Assembly: GCF_029543245.1 (NCBI RefSeq)
Contig: NZ_JARQWV010000007.1
Coordinates: 1 to 64,000 of the forward strand
Length of the DNA: 64,000 nt
Origin: Caulobacter endophyticus
GTDB taxonomy: Bacteria > Pseudomonadota > Alphaproteobacteria > Caulobacterales > Caulobacteraceae
Reading direction: 5' to 3'
Shown: positions 9,570 to 18,720 of the stretch, piece after piece
Numbering within the stretch: position 1 is the first letter of the stretch
How the letters are laid out: every line of letters begins with the position of its first letter
Translations under genes and position numbers: made by a program
Notes under the pieces: model-generated
Databases searched by the model: none
What the model saw: only the letters and a program-made list of their open reading frames with translations
What the model was told of the DNA's origin: nothing

Positions 9570-9604
9570 ACGGCGGTTGGAGCAATCCGACCGCCGTTTT
9601 TCTT
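9570..9604 (+). terminator. Rho-independent terminator of rpsA
   Basis: Stem ACGGCGGT / ACCGCCGT (9570-9597) followed by TTTTTCTTTT, 30 bp after the rpsA stop. Confidence 0.9.
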
Positions 9605-9677
9605 TTGCGCGAAGTCTTGGCCGTGCTGCCTGGAATTGTATGGTCCCGCTTGTCTGAGTAGTTGGCAGGGATCGTCC

Positions 9678-11642
9678 ATGTTCAAATCTTCCGCGCTGGC
9701 CCTTCCGGCCGCCGCCGTCGCCGCGATGTGGACCGGCCATGCCCTCGCCGCCGACCAGCCGGTCTATGCCGCGCCCGCCAGGTGGGTGGACGTCGCGGCG
9801 ATTCCGGACCTCCAGGCCGGCCCCGAAGCCCCCGCCACCCAGGTGCTGCTCGACGACAGCCAGGGCCGCATGGAGCGCTCCGGCGGGACCTACTACAACC
9901 GTCGGGTCGTCCGTATCGTCAAGACCGAGGGCCTGTCGGGCTCGGGCTCGCGTTCGGTGTCGTGGAACCCCACCGCCGAGACGGTGACCCTGCACACCCT
10001 GGCCATCCGTCGCGGCGATCAGGTCATCGACCTGCTGCAAGGCGGCAAGGACGTTCTGGTCATCCGCCGCGAGACCAACCTGGAACGGGCCATGCTCGAC
10101 GGCCGCCTGACGGCCAGCATCCAGATCAAGGACCTGCAGGTCGGCGACGTGGTCGACTGGGCCTACACCATCCACCGCACCGAGCCGCTGCTCGACAACC
10201 GCGGCCAGAGCTTCGAGCGCATGGGCTGGGGCGGCAAGATCGGCCGCTATCGCGTGCGCCTGGAGTGGCCCAAGGACAATCCGGTGGTCTGGAAGACCAC
10301 CACGGGCTTCCCGCAGCCGAGCGTCGCCGAGGTCGGCGGCTTCACCCGCCTGAGCGTCGACGTCACCGGGGCCGAGACCCCCAAGGCGCCGGCCGGGGCG
10401 CCGCTGCGCTTCCTGCGGGTGGGCGAGCTGCAGGCCTCCTCCTATGCCGACTGGGCCGAGATCTCGCGCCGCATGGCCCCGCTCTATGCCGAGGCCTCGA
10501 AGCTGGCGCCGGATTCGCCGGTTCGGGCCGAGGCCGCACGCATCGCCGCCCAGACCAATGATCACAAGGCCCGGGCCTTCGCCGCCCTGCAACTGGTCGA
10601 GGACAAGACCCGCTACCTGGCGCTCAGCATGGGCGACGGCGGCTATCGTCCGGCGCCGGCCGACGAGACCTGGGCGCGCCGCTTCGGTGACTGCAAGGGC
10701 AAGACGGTGCTGCTGCTGGCCCTGCTGCGCGAGCTGGGCGTCGAGGCCGAGCCGGCCATCGTCTCGACCACCAGCGGCGACGGCATGGACGAACGCGTGG
10801 CCGCGGCCGGCCAGTTCAACCACATCATCGTGCGCGCCCGCATCGATGGTAAGAGCTACTGGCTGGACGGCACCCGCTCGGGCGACAAGGGCGGTCTCGA
10901 CCAGCTGCGCCCGCCGGGCTTCCGCTGGGCCCTGCCGGTGCGCGCCAAGGGCGCGGGCCTGGAGCCGATCGAGCAGCCGCCCCTGCGCGAGGCGCAGACC
11001 GAGACGAGCCTGCACATCGACGCCTCGGCCGGCCTCGACAAGCCCGCGCCGGTGCGTGTCGAGATGCTGATGCGCGGCGATGCGGCGCGGGGGCTGTCGC
11101 GGTCGCTGGAGACCGCACCCAAGGCCGACGTCGAGCGCGCCCTCAAGCAGAGCCTCTCGCGCTCAATGAGCTGGATCACCCTGGAGAACGTCGACTGGGT
11201 GAAGGCCGAGGACGGCGAGCTCAACATCAAGATGACCGGTACGGCGACGCCGGAATGGCGGCTGAACGACGACCTGGGCGTGCGCGAGCTGAAGCTGGGC
11301 GACGACGAGGGCCGGGCGAGCACCTTCCCGCGCCGAGAGCCCGGGCCCAACGACACCGCGCCCTTCGCCCTGCGCTATCCGTCCTACGGGCGTAGCTCGA
11401 TCGAGGTCGTGCTGCCCGGCAAGGGTGAGGGCTTCAGCGTCAAGGGCGCCAACGGCGAGGAGACCGCCACCGGGTATCGGGTCGCCAAGTCGGCGACGGT
11501 GACGAGCGGCGTCGCCCGGTTCGAGACGGTGACGCGCAGCGAGGCCCGCGAATTGCCGTTCGCGCAGGTCGAGGCCGCCAACGCCGCCATCCGCAAGGCC
11601 GCCTACGATGTTCGCATCGTCCGGGCGCCGAAGGGTCTTTGA
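9678..11642 (+). CDS. DUF3857 / transglutaminase-like domain protein, exported
   Basis: A 654-residue periplasmic or surface protein. The signal peptide (residues 1-24) ends HALA-ADQ. An N-terminal DUF3857 beta-rich domain (about 50-260) contains the typical YYNRRVVRIVKTEG and VVDWAYTIHRTEP segments. It is followed by a transglutaminase-like cysteine peptidase core with FGDCKGKTVLLLALLRELG (Cys near 338) and FNHIIVRARIDGKSYWLDGT (His near 382, Asp near 395), so the Cys-His-Asp triad looks complete. ATG 9678 is preferred over 9636 because the signal peptide begins there. The physiological substrate is unknown; related proteins occur beside TonB-receptor or envelope genes. Confidence 0.87.
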   Translation: MFKSSALALPAAAVAAMWTGHALAADQPVYAAPARWVDVAAIPDLQAGPEAPATQVLLDDSQGRMERSGGTYYNRRVVRIVKTEGLSGSGSRSVSWNPTAETVTLHTLAIRRGDQVIDLLQGGKDVLVIRRETNLERAMLDGRLTASIQIKDLQVGDVVDWAYTIHRTEPLLDNRGQSFERMGWGGKIGRYRVRLEWPKDNPVVWKTTTGFPQPSVAEVGGFTRLSVDVTGAETPKAPAGAPLRFLRVGELQASSYADWAEISRRMAPLYAEASKLAPDSPVRAEAARIAAQTNDHKARAFAALQLVEDKTRYLALSMGDGGYRPAPADETWARRFGDCKGKTVLLLALLRELGVEAEPAIVSTTSGDGMDERVAAAGQFNHIIVRARIDGKSYWLDGTRSGDKGGLDQLRPPGFRWALPVRAKGAGLEPIEQPPLREAQTETSLHIDASAGLDKPAPVRVEMLMRGDAARGLSRSLETAPKADVERALKQSLSRSMSWITLENVDWVKAEDGELNIKMTGTATPEWRLNDDLGVRELKLGDDEGRASTFPRREPGPNDTAPFALRYPSYGRSSIEVVLPGKGEGFSVKGANGEETATGYRVAKSATVTSGVARFETVTRSEARELPFAQVEAANAAIRKAAYDVRIVRAPKGL

Positions 11643-11729
11643 GGGACGGCCCGAAACCTTTTTCTTGAAGATTGCGGCCTGCTTGGGCAAAGGTCGCGGC
11701 GCGCCGCTCCCTCGGCGCAGGGGATATCG

Positions 11730-12011
11730 ATGATCAAGTCTGAACTCATCGCCAGGCTCGCGAACGAAAACCCGCACCTGACGCAGAAGGACGTGGAACG
11801 CGTGGTGGGCGTCATCCTGGAGCGGATGATCAACGCCCTGGAAGCCGGCGGCCGCGTCGAGCTGCGAGGCTTCGGCGCCTTGTCGGTGCGCTCGCGCCCG
11901 GCCCGCGCCGGTCGCAATCCGCGCACCGGGGAAACCGTCGACGTCCGCGCCAAGCACGTTCCGTTCTTCAAGAGCGGCAAGGAACTGCGCGCGCGCCTGA
12001 ACGCCGAGTAG
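11730..12011 (+). CDS. ihfB: Integration host factor subunit beta
   Basis: A 93-residue DNA-bending protein of the HU/IHF family. It starts [23 protein letters not shown] and has the beta-ribbon arm [15 protein letters not shown] with the Pro that intercalates in the minor groove, then [13 protein letters not shown] at the C-terminus. The MIKSELI start and the PHL segment match IHF-beta rather than HU. It heterodimerises with IhfA (not in the window) and in Caulobacter supports cell-cycle and flagellar promoters. GGGGAT precedes the ATG. Confidence 0.95.
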   Translation: MIKSELIARLANENPHLTQKDVERVVGVILERMINALEAGGRVELRGFGALSVRSRPARAGRNPRTGETVDVRAKHVPFFKSGKELRARLNAE

Positions 12012-12041
12012 TCGGCCGGCCGACTCTCTTGCCCCCGGGGG

Positions 12042-12066
12042 CGAACCGGCCCAGCCTTTCGGCGTT
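12042..12066 (+). promoter_or_regulatory. Near-consensus SigT/EcfG promoter upstream of mscL
   Basis: CGAAC (12042-12046), 16 bp, CGTT (12063-12066), ending 36 bp before the mscL ATG. It differs from GGAAC-N16-CGTT only at the first base. It is the only such candidate outside the stress island, and is weaker evidence than the seven exact matches. Confidence 0.35.
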
Positions 12067-12102
12067 CCGGTTAGCCCCAGGAACAGGCGAGAGGGACCCC
12101 GC

Positions 12103-12627
12103 ATGAGCATCGTCAAGGAATTCCGCGAGTTCATCGCTCGCGGCAACGTCATCGACCTGGCCGTCGGCGTCATCATCGGCGCGGCCTTCAACGGCATCGT
12201 CAAAAGCCTGGTCGATCAGGTGATCATGCCGCCTATCGGCCTGCTGACCGGCGGCCTCGACTTCTCCAAGCTGGAATGGGTGCTGCGCGCCGAGGATCCG
12301 GCCACCGAGGCGATCGAGAAGGTCGCCATCCAGTACGGCGCCTTCATCAACACCCTGATCCAGTTCTTCATCGTCGCGGCGGTGGTGTTCCTGCTGGTCA
12401 AGCTGGTCAACCAGATCCGCCGCGCCGACGCGGCCGAGCCTGCGCCCGCCGCGCCGCCCGCTCCGACCCCGGAAGAAAAGCTGCTGACCGAGATCCGCGA
12501 CCTGCTGGCCCAGCCGGCGGTGGCCGCCGTCGTCCCGGCCGCTGAAAAGCCCGCCCCGGCCCCGAAGGCCGCCGCGACCAAGGCCCCGGCCAAGAAGCCG
12601 GCCGCTCCGCGCAAGCCGAAGGGATGA
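12103..12627 (+). CDS. mscL: Large-conductance mechanosensitive channel
   Basis: A homopentameric inner-membrane tension valve releasing solutes on hypo-osmotic shock. The N-terminal amphipathic helix and TM1 read [20 protein letters not shown] followed by [11 protein letters not shown], the MscL signature. TM2 is [24 protein letters not shown]-terminal helix contains [14 protein letters not shown]. At 174 residues it is longer than the usual 130-150 because of an Ala/Pro/Lys-rich tail (about 115-125 and 140-174) ending in repeated lysine-proline pairs. A near-consensus stress promoter lies upstream. Confidence 0.96.
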   Translation: MSIVKEFREFIARGNVIDLAVGVIIGAAFNGIVKSLVDQVIMPPIGLLTGGLDFSKLEWVLRAEDPATEAIEKVAIQYGAFINTLIQFFIVAAVVFLLVKLVNQIRRADAAEPAPAAPPAPTPEEKLLTEIRDLLAQPAVAAVVPAAEKPAPAPKAAATKAPAKKPAAPRKPKG

Positions 12628-12632
12628 TCTGC

Positions 12633-12775
12633 AGATCCTCCCCCTGAAGGGGGAGGTGGCCCGAAGGGCCGGAGGGGGAAGTCCCTGCTGACGTTAAGGC
12701 GTCGGCTGGCTCACAGGCCACATCCCCCTCAGTCGCTTCGCGACAGCTCCCCCTTCGGGGGGAGCATCCGATCTC
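12633..12775. repeat. GC-rich palindromic intergenic repeat cluster B
   Basis: Two inverted units of the CTCCCCCTGAAGGGGGAG family flank a spacer between the convergent mscL and SDHAF4-like genes. The second unit reads TCAGTCGCTTCGCGACAGC then CTCCCCCTTCGGGGGGAG. It abuts the downstream stop codon and may double as a bidirectional transcription stop. Confidence 0.8.
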
Positions 12776-13010
12776 AGAAATCCACCGCCACGCCCTTGCG
12801 CTCCCAGTCGCCGAAGCGGGTGGGCTCGGGGCCGTCGCGGCCGCCCTTTTCCGCAGGCATCACCCGGGCCGCGTCGGCCTCGCGGCGAGCGGCGGCCTCT
12901 TCCAGGGCGCGGCGGGCGGCAGGGCTCAGATCCTTGCCGGGCGCGGCGCCCAGGCGGGCCAGTTCAGGGTCCTGAACCTCGGAAAACGGGGGAGAAAGAT
13001 CGTCGGACAT
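12774..13010 (-). CDS. DUF1674 / SDHAF4-like succinate dehydrogenase assembly factor
   Basis: A 78-residue protein with the family's conserved C-terminus GPEPTRFGDWERKGVAVDF. The SDHAF4 family binds the flavinylated SdhA subunit before assembly of succinate dehydrogenase. The N-terminal half is a variable charged helix rich in Ala, Arg and Glu. It is divergent from the rsmB gene, an arrangement common in alphaproteobacteria. The function is transferred from the family; no sdh genes are in this window. Confidence 0.85.
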   Translation of the reverse strand: MSDDLSPPFSEVQDPELARLGAAPGKDLSPAARRALEEAAARREADAARVMPAEKGGRDGPEPTRFGDWERKGVAVDF

Positions 13011-13088
13011 GGTGTTTCATAGCACGCAAGCGTCGTTGGGGCATCCAAGGGGCTTGCGCTTTGGCGCATTGCGGGGCACGGCGGGGCG

Positions 13089-14372
13089 GTGACTCAGGAA
13101 CTTAACGACGGCCTTCCCGCCCGGGAAGCGGCCCTCGCCCTACTCGACGCGGCCCTTTCGCGCCGCGGCGGCCTCGACGAGGCCGCGACGACCAACGCTT
13201 TCCGCGCCCTGGAGCCGCGTGAGCGCGCCTTCGCGCGCGCCCTCGCCATGGCCGCCCTGCGCCGCCTGGGGCCCGTCGACCGGGCCCTGGCCGCCAAGCT
13301 CAGCAAGGAGCCGCCGCCGCGCGTGCGCAACCTGCTGCGCCTGGGCGCCACCCAGGCCTTCTTCCTCGACGTGCCGGCCTTCGCGGCCGTGGCCACAAGC
13401 GTCGAACTGGCCGGCGCCAACAAGGCCAGCCGTCCGTTCAAGGGCCTGGTCAACGCCGTGTTGCGCGGCCTGCTGCGCGACGGCGCGCCGGCCGACGATC
13501 CCTCGGCCCTGGTGCCGCCGTGGCTGTTCGCCCGCTGGACCGGCGCCTGGGGGCAGGACGACGCTCGCGCCCTGGCCGCCGTGGTCGCCGAGGAGCCGGC
13601 CACCGACCTTTCCCTGAAGCCCGGAACCGACGTGGCGGCGCTGGCCGAGGCCCTGGAGGCCGAGGTCCTGCCGGGCGACACCCTGCGCACCCGCCGTCGC
13701 GGCGACGTCGCCGGCTGGCCCGAGTTCGAGGCCGGATCGTGGTGGGTGCAGGACGCCGCCGCCGCCATCCCCGCGCGCCTGCTGGACGTGAAGCCCGGCG
13801 AGACCGCCGTCGACCTCTGCGCCGCCCCCGGCGGCAAGACCCTGCAACTGGCCGCCGCCGGCGCCGAGGTCGTCGCCGTCGACCGCTCGGCCGCTCGCCT
13901 CAAGCGCGTCAGTGAGAACCTCGCCCGCATGGGCCTGAAGGCCGAGGTCGTGGCCGCCGATGGCTCGACCTGGGCCGACGAACGCACCTTCGACGCCGTG
14001 CTGCTGGACGCCCCGTGCTCGGCCACGGGCACCTTCCGCCGCCACCCCGACGTGCTGTGGGCCGCGCGCCCGGGCGACGTGGCCAGCCTGGCGGCTGTGC
14101 AGTCGGCCCTGCTGGACAGCGCCGCCAAGCGCACCGCGCCCGGCGGCCGTCTGGTCTATTGCGTCTGCTCGCTGGAGCCGGAGGAGGGCGAGGCTCAGGT
14201 CGAGGCTTTCCTGACCCGTCATCCGGAGTTCTCGCTGGCCCCGATCACGGCCGGCGAGGGCGGTGCGCCGCCGGCCAGCCTGACCGCCCGGGGGACTCTG
14301 CGCCTGCTGCCCCATCATCGCGAAGGCGGCCAGGACGGCTTCTTCGCGGCTCGCTTCGTCAAGGCCGCGTAA
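13089..14372 (+). CDS. rsmB: RsmB/NOP family rRNA (cytosine-C5) methyltransferase
   Basis: A 427-residue methyltransferase expected to make m5C967 in 16S rRNA. An N-terminal NusB-like RNA-binding domain (about 1-140) precedes a Rossmann methyltransferase. The SAM loop is DLCAAPGGKTLQLA. The catalytic cysteines are in LDAPCSATGTFRRHPD (Cys near 310) and YCVCSLEPEEGE (near 360). The start is GTG 13089; no in-frame ATG lies near. Strictly it could be another NOP2/Sun member, but the NusB fusion is specific to RsmB-type proteins. Confidence 0.92.
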   Translation: MTQELNDGLPAREAALALLDAALSRRGGLDEAATTNAFRALEPRERAFARALAMAALRRLGPVDRALAAKLSKEPPPRVRNLLRLGATQAFFLDVPAFAAVATSVELAGANKASRPFKGLVNAVLRGLLRDGAPADDPSALVPPWLFARWTGAWGQDDARALAAVVAEEPATDLSLKPGTDVAALAEALEAEVLPGDTLRTRRRGDVAGWPEFEAGSWWVQDAAAAIPARLLDVKPGETAVDLCAAPGGKTLQLAAAGAEVVAVDRSAARLKRVSENLARMGLKAEVVAADGSTWADERTFDAVLLDAPCSATGTFRRHPDVLWAARPGDVASLAAVQSALLDSAAKRTAPGGRLVYCVCSLEPEEGEAQVEAFLTRHPEFSLAPITAGEGGAPPASLTARGTLRLLPHHREGGQDGFFAARFVKAA

Positions 14373-14431
14373 GGCTGGAACTCAACCGCTCGCTTGTAGC
14401 GCGAGCCTTTGCCCGGTAAGCCAAGGACACC

Positions 14432-15091
14432 ATGACTGCGCCGATCATCGCTCCGTCGATCCTCGCCTCCGACTTCGCCAAGCTGGGCGCCGAAGTGGCC
14501 GCCATCGAGGCGGCCGGCGCCGACTGGGTGCATGTCGACGTCATGGACGGCCACTTCGTGCCGAACATCACGCTCGGCCCCGACATCGTCAAAGCCATCC
14601 GGCCGCACGCCAAGATCCCGTTCGACGTGCACCTGATGATCAGCCCGGCCGATCCGTATCTGGAGGCCTTCCGCGAGGCCGGCGCCGACATCATCAGCAT
14701 CCACCCGGAAGCCGGCCCGCACCTGCACCGCTCGCTCAAGCGCATCCGCCAGCTGGGCGCCAAGGCCGGGGTGGTGTTCAACCCCTCGACCAGCCTCGAC
14801 CATGTCGAGTGGATCCTCGAGGACGTCGACCTCGTGCTGGTCATGTCGGTCAACCCCGGCTTCGGCGGCCAGAGCTTCATCCCGGGCCAGCTGCGCAAGG
14901 TGGAAGCCCTGCGCAAGATGATCGACGCCCAAGGGCTGGACATCATCCTGGAAGTCGACGGCGGCGTGACCCCGGTCACCGCGCCCCAGTGCGTCGCGGC
15001 CGGCGCCACGGCCCTGGTGGCCGGCTCGGCGGTGTTCAAGGGCGGCCCGGACGCCTACGCCGCCAATATCAGCGCACTCAAAGGGGGCTGA
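14432..15091 (+). CDS. rpe: Ribulose-phosphate 3-epimerase
   Basis: Interconverts ribulose-5-phosphate and xylulose-5-phosphate in the pentose phosphate pathway. The 219-residue TIM barrel shows [37 protein letters not shown] (metal-binding His and catalytic Asp), [20 protein letters not shown] and EVDGGV. Every family signature is present and the length is normal. It is followed after 9 bp by a heparinase-like gene, probably cotranscribed. Confidence 0.97.
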   Translation: MTAPIIAPSILASDFAKLGAEVAAIEAAGADWVHVDVMDGHFVPNITLGPDIVKAIRPHAKIPFDVHLMISPADPYLEAFREAGADIISIHPEAGPHLHRSLKRIRQLGAKAGVVFNPSTSLDHVEWILEDVDLVLVMSVNPGFGGQSFIPGQLRKVEALRKMIDAQGLDIILEVDGGVTPVTAPQCVAAGATALVAGSAVFKGGPDAYAANISALKGG

Positions 15092-15100
15092 CGCCACGGC

Positions 15101-16837
15101 ATGACCGGCGCGCCCGCCACGCCCTCCGCATCCAGGCCCGCCGGGCGTCCCCTGCGGCGCGGAGCCGTGCTGGCGCGATCGGTCTCGGCCTCGGTGCGCA
15201 AGGCTTTCGAGCGTGAGTGGTTCGGCTCGCCGCCGCACCGCGCGCTGATCACCGCGCCCCGGCCGGTCGGCCTGTCGGCCCGGCCGCACGATCCTCGTCC
15301 CATCGACCTGCATCGCGGCCGTCAGCTGCTGGACGGCGTGCTGACCCTGCACGACGAGAGCCTGAAGGTCGGGGCCGAGGGCGATCCCTTCGACACTCCC
15401 AGCCCGTCGCGGGCCTTCGCCGTGGCTCTGCACCGCTTCGACTGGCTGCCGGGCCTGCTGGCCCAGGGGCCGGAAGGCGCCCGCCGGGCCCTGCGGCTGA
15501 TCCAGGACTGGCGTCGGGTGTTCGGAACCTGGAACGCCTTCTCCTGGTCGGGCGAGTGCCTCGAGCGTCGCACCTTCCACCTGGCCTGCGCCGCCAAGAC
15601 CCTGTCGCCCGGCGCCTCCGACGCCGAGACCGCCGCCCTGGCGCTGGACGTGGCCCGCGGGGCCCGCCAGCTGATGAAAGCCTCCGACGCCCCCGACCGC
15701 GCGCTGGAGCGGGCCGTGGTGGTGGCCGTCGCCGGCACGGCCCTGGTCGGCAAGGCCGCCGATCGGCTGATGGCCGAGGGCCTGCGCCGGGTCGCTCGCG
15801 AGATCGAGGTCGTCGTTCTGCCCGACGGCGGCCATGCCTCGCGCTCGCCGGAAGCCGGGCTGGAGCTGTTGTTCGACCTGCTGACCCTGGACGACGCCCT
15901 GGGCCAGCGCGGCCGTCCGACGCCCGAGGCGATCAGCCGGGCCATCGACCGCCTGTCGTCGGGCGCGCGCTTCTTCACCCTGGCCGACGGCAAGCTGGCG
16001 GCCTTTCACGGCGGCGAGACGGTCGAGCCCGCCCGCATCGCCGCCGCCCTGGCCCATGACGATCATGGTCCGCGTCCGCCGATGGACCTGCCGCACGCCG
16101 GCTTCCAGAAGATGCAGGGCGGCGCGATCCAGGTGCTGGCCGACGCCGGCCCGCCGCCTGTGGGACCGCTCAGCCGCTCGGCCTGCGCCCAGCCGGCGGC
16201 GCTCGAGATCGTCTGCGGCAAGGACCGGCTGATAACCTCCAGCGGCTGGAGCCCGGAGGCGGCTAACGCCCAGGCGTTCCGCCTGTCGGACGCGGCCTCT
16301 ACGGTGTCTGTGGGCGAGGGCTCGGCCGGGCGGCCGCTGTCGGGCTTCCGCGCCGCTGCTCTGGGACCCTGGCTGGTCGACGGCGCCACCAGCGTCGAAT
16401 CCCGCCGGCATGACGGCGAGCAGGGGGTCTGGCTCGATGTCGTCCACGACGGCTGGCGACGCCTGGGCCTCAAGCACGCCCGCCGGCTGTTCCTCGACCT
16501 CGCCGCCGACGAACTACGCGGCGAGGACAGCCTGATCCCTATGGCCGAGGCAAAGGCGGACGGGCCGCGCCGCTATCACCCGTTCAAGATCAGCTTCCAC
16601 CTGCATCCCGACGCCCGCGCCTCGCTGGCGCGCGACGGCAAGAGCGTGCTGATCAAGGGGCCGTCCAACGTCGGCTGGTGGCTGCGCAACGACGCGCCCG
16701 ACGTCGCCGTGCTGGCCGCCCCGCACTTCGACCACGGCCACGCCCGCCAGGCGGGGGTGATCGTTCTGAAGAGCCAGGTCCGCGCCGAGAAGGGCGCCAA
16801 GATCCGCTGGAAGCTCGCCCGGGCGACGGATCACTGA
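15101..16837 (+). CDS. Heparinase II/III family protein
   Basis: A 578-residue protein with the two-part architecture of heparinase II/III-type polysaccharide lyases. The N-terminal half is an alpha-toroid with FGTWNAFSWSGECLERRTFHL. The C-terminal half is beta-sandwich-like with HDGWRRLGLKHARRLFLDL and FKISFHLHPDARASL. No signal peptide is obvious: the N-terminus is Arg/Ala/Pro-rich, so it may be cytoplasmic. In Caulobacter relatives this gene sits between rpe and purH; here a minus-strand transporter follows instead. The substrate is unknown and lyase activity is not assured. Confidence 0.82.
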   Translation: MTGAPATPSASRPAGRPLRRGAVLARSVSASVRKAFEREWFGSPPHRALITAPRPVGLSARPHDPRPIDLHRGRQLLDGVLTLHDESLKVGAEGDPFDTPSPSRAFAVALHRFDWLPGLLAQGPEGARRALRLIQDWRRVFGTWNAFSWSGECLERRTFHLACAAKTLSPGASDAETAALALDVARGARQLMKASDAPDRALERAVVVAVAGTALVGKAADRLMAEGLRRVAREIEVVVLPDGGHASRSPEAGLELLFDLLTLDDALGQRGRPTPEAISRAIDRLSSGARFFTLADGKLAAFHGGETVEPARIAAALAHDDHGPRPPMDLPHAGFQKMQGGAIQVLADAGPPPVGPLSRSACAQPAALEIVCGKDRLITSSGWSPEAANAQAFRLSDAASTVSVGEGSAGRPLSGFRAAALGPWLVDGATSVESRRHDGEQGVWLDVVHDGWRRLGLKHARRLFLDLAADELRGEDSLIPMAEAKADGPRRYHPFKISFHLHPDARASLARDGKSVLIKGPSNVGWWLRNDAPDVAVLAAPHFDHGHARQAGVIVLKSQVRAEKGAKIRWKLARATDH

Positions 16838-16840
16838 CCC

Positions 16841-16978
16841 AGATCCTCCCCCCGAAGGGGGAGGTGGCCCGCAGGGCCGGAGGGGGAAGTTTCTGCTAAG
16901 GTCGAGGGGGCTGCTGGTTCAGCATTCACATGCCCCTCCGTCGGCTTCGCCGACACCTCCCCCTTCAGGGGGGAGGAT
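16841..16978. repeat. GC-rich palindromic intergenic repeat cluster C
   Basis: Inverted units of the CTCCCCC-GAAG-GGGGGAG family separate the convergent heparinase-like and transporter genes. The right unit (CCGTCGGCTTCGCCGACACC, then CTCCCCCTTCAGGGGGGAG) touches the transporter stop codon. It is the same layout as cluster B. Confidence 0.8.
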
Positions 16979-18645
16979 CAGTCCAGCGACCTGTCCTTCG
17001 TCTCCGGCAGCAGGAACGCCGTCACCAGTACGCTGATCAGGGTGAAGAGCACGGGGTACCAGAGCCCGGCGTAGATATCCCCCACAGCCGCCACGATGGC
17101 GAAGGCGCTGAACGGCACGAAGCCGCCGATCCAGCCGGTGCCGATGTGGTAGGGCAGGGACAGGGCGGTATAGCGCACCCGCGTGGGGAAGAGCTCGACC
17201 AGGGCCGCCGCCAGTGGGCCGTAGAGGGCCGTGGCGCCGACCACGAACACCAGCAGCACACCGAACACGCCCAGGATGCTCATCCGCTTCGGATCGGCGG
17301 CGGCGGGATAGCCGGCCTTGGCCAGGGCCGCCTTGATGGCGGCCTCGCCGGCGGACTTCACCGCCTTGGCCTCGGCGGCGAGCAGGCCCGTGGCGCTCCT
17401 GGAGACGATGCGCGTCTCGCCCACCTGGACGATCGCCGGCGATCCGGCCGGGCCGGCGTGGTTGGCGTAGGAGACGCCGGCATTGGCCAGGGCGCTCTTG
17501 GCGATGTCGCAGGACGAGACGAAGGCCGCCTTGCCGATCGGGTCGAACTGCAGGGCGCAGTCGGCCGGATCGGCGGTGACGCTGACCGGCGCCCGGGCCG
17601 AGGCCTCGGCCAGGGCCGGGTTGGCGGCCTTCTCCAAGAGGTGGAAGCCGGGGAAGTAGAACAGGAGGACCAGGGTCATGCCGCCCAGCATCACCGGCTT
17701 GCGGCCGATCCTGTCCGACAGGGCGCCGAACACGACGTAGAGCACCGCGCTGACCGCCGCGGCCGCCATCATCAGGGCGTTGATCGTGCCGGGGGCGACC
17801 TTCAGGAACTTCTCCATGAAGGTCTGGATGTAGAAGAAGGTGGTGTACCAGACCGCGCCTTGTGCAGACATGACGGCGAAGAAGGCCAGCAAAACGAGCT
17901 TGAGGTTCTTCCACTGACCGAAGGCCTCGGCATAGGGGGCCTTGGAGGCCGCGCCCTCTTCCTTCATCTTGGCGAAGGTCGGGCTTTCGCTGAGCTTCAG
18001 GCGCATCCAGACCGAGACCCCCAGCAGGCCGATCGAGACGGCGAACGGAATGCGCCAGCCCCAGGCGTCGAAGGCCTCGGGGCCCACCAGGGCGCCCAGC
18101 AGCCAGCGGGTGGCCAGGATGACCAGCAGAGCCGCGAACAGGCCCAGCGACGCCGAGCTCTGCACCCACGAGGTGGCCCGGCCGCGCTGGCCCGGCGGCG
18201 AGTGCTCGGCCACATAGATCGCCGCTCCGCCGTACTCGCCGCCCAGGGCGAAGCCCTGCACGCAGCGCAGGATGATCAGCAGGATCGGGGCGATGATCCC
18301 CGCCTGCTGAAAGGTGGGCAGAAGGGCGATGGCGAAGGTGGCGCCGCCCATCAGCAGCACCGTGGCCAGGAACGCGCCCTTGCGGCCGGCCTGGTCGCCG
18401 ATCTTGCCGAAGACGAGGGCGCCCAGCGGCCGGAAGGCGAAGCCCACCCCGAACAGGGCCAGGGCCGCCACATAGCCGGCGGTGTCGGACAGGCCGGTGA
18501 AGAAGGTCTTGGAAATGACCTGCGCCAGGCTGCCGAAGATGAAGAAGTCGTACCATTCGAAGGCCGTGCCGGCCGACGAGGCCGCCACCACCGTGCGCAT
18601 CGAGGCGCCCTTCTTCTGGTCGGCGCCGGCAGTCGTGTCCGTCAT
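16978..18645 (-). CDS. MFS transporter, metabolite:H+ symporter (MHS/KgtP-ProP-like) family
   Basis: A 555-residue inner-membrane transporter of about 12 transmembrane segments. Family marks include GTAFEWYDFFIFGSLA in TM1, RPLGALVFGKIGDQAGRK (the loop 2-3 motif) and LRCVQGFALGGEYGGAAIYV. Such proteins usually carry carboxylates or betaines with protons. It is about 110-120 residues longer than the usual 430-440. The excess is a hydrophilic insertion between two late transmembrane segments (about residues 335-455), Ala-rich with two cysteines (ADCALQF and SSCDIAKS). The substrate is unknown. Confidence 0.88.
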   Translation of the reverse strand: MTDTTAGADQKKGASMRTVVAASSAGTAFEWYDFFIFGSLAQVISKTFFTGLSDTAGYVAALALFGVGFAFRPLGALVFGKIGDQAGRKGAFLATVLLMGGATFAIALLPTFQQAGIIAPILLIILRCVQGFALGGEYGGAAIYVAEHSPPGQRGRATSWVQSSASLGLFAALLVILATRWLLGALVGPEAFDAWGWRIPFAVSIGLLGVSVWMRLKLSESPTFAKMKEEGAASKAPYAEAFGQWKNLKLVLLAFFAVMSAQGAVWYTTFFYIQTFMEKFLKVAPGTINALMMAAAAVSAVLYVVFGALSDRIGRKPVMLGGMTLVLLFYFPGFHLLEKAANPALAEASARAPVSVTADPADCALQFDPIGKAAFVSSCDIAKSALANAGVSYANHAGPAGSPAIVQVGETRIVSRSATGLLAAEAKAVKSAGEAAIKAALAKAGYPAAADPKRMSILGVFGVLLVFVVGATALYGPLAAALVELFPTRVRYTALSLPYHIGTGWIGGFVPFSAFAIVAAVGDIYAGLWYPVLFTLISVLVTAFLLPETKDRSLD

Positions 18646-18720
18646 GCGGATCCCCCTAATTGCCAGGAGGATTAGCCCGTAACGCCGGTCTCTGGGAAGG
18701 GCGCCGATCGATGGCGGCCA

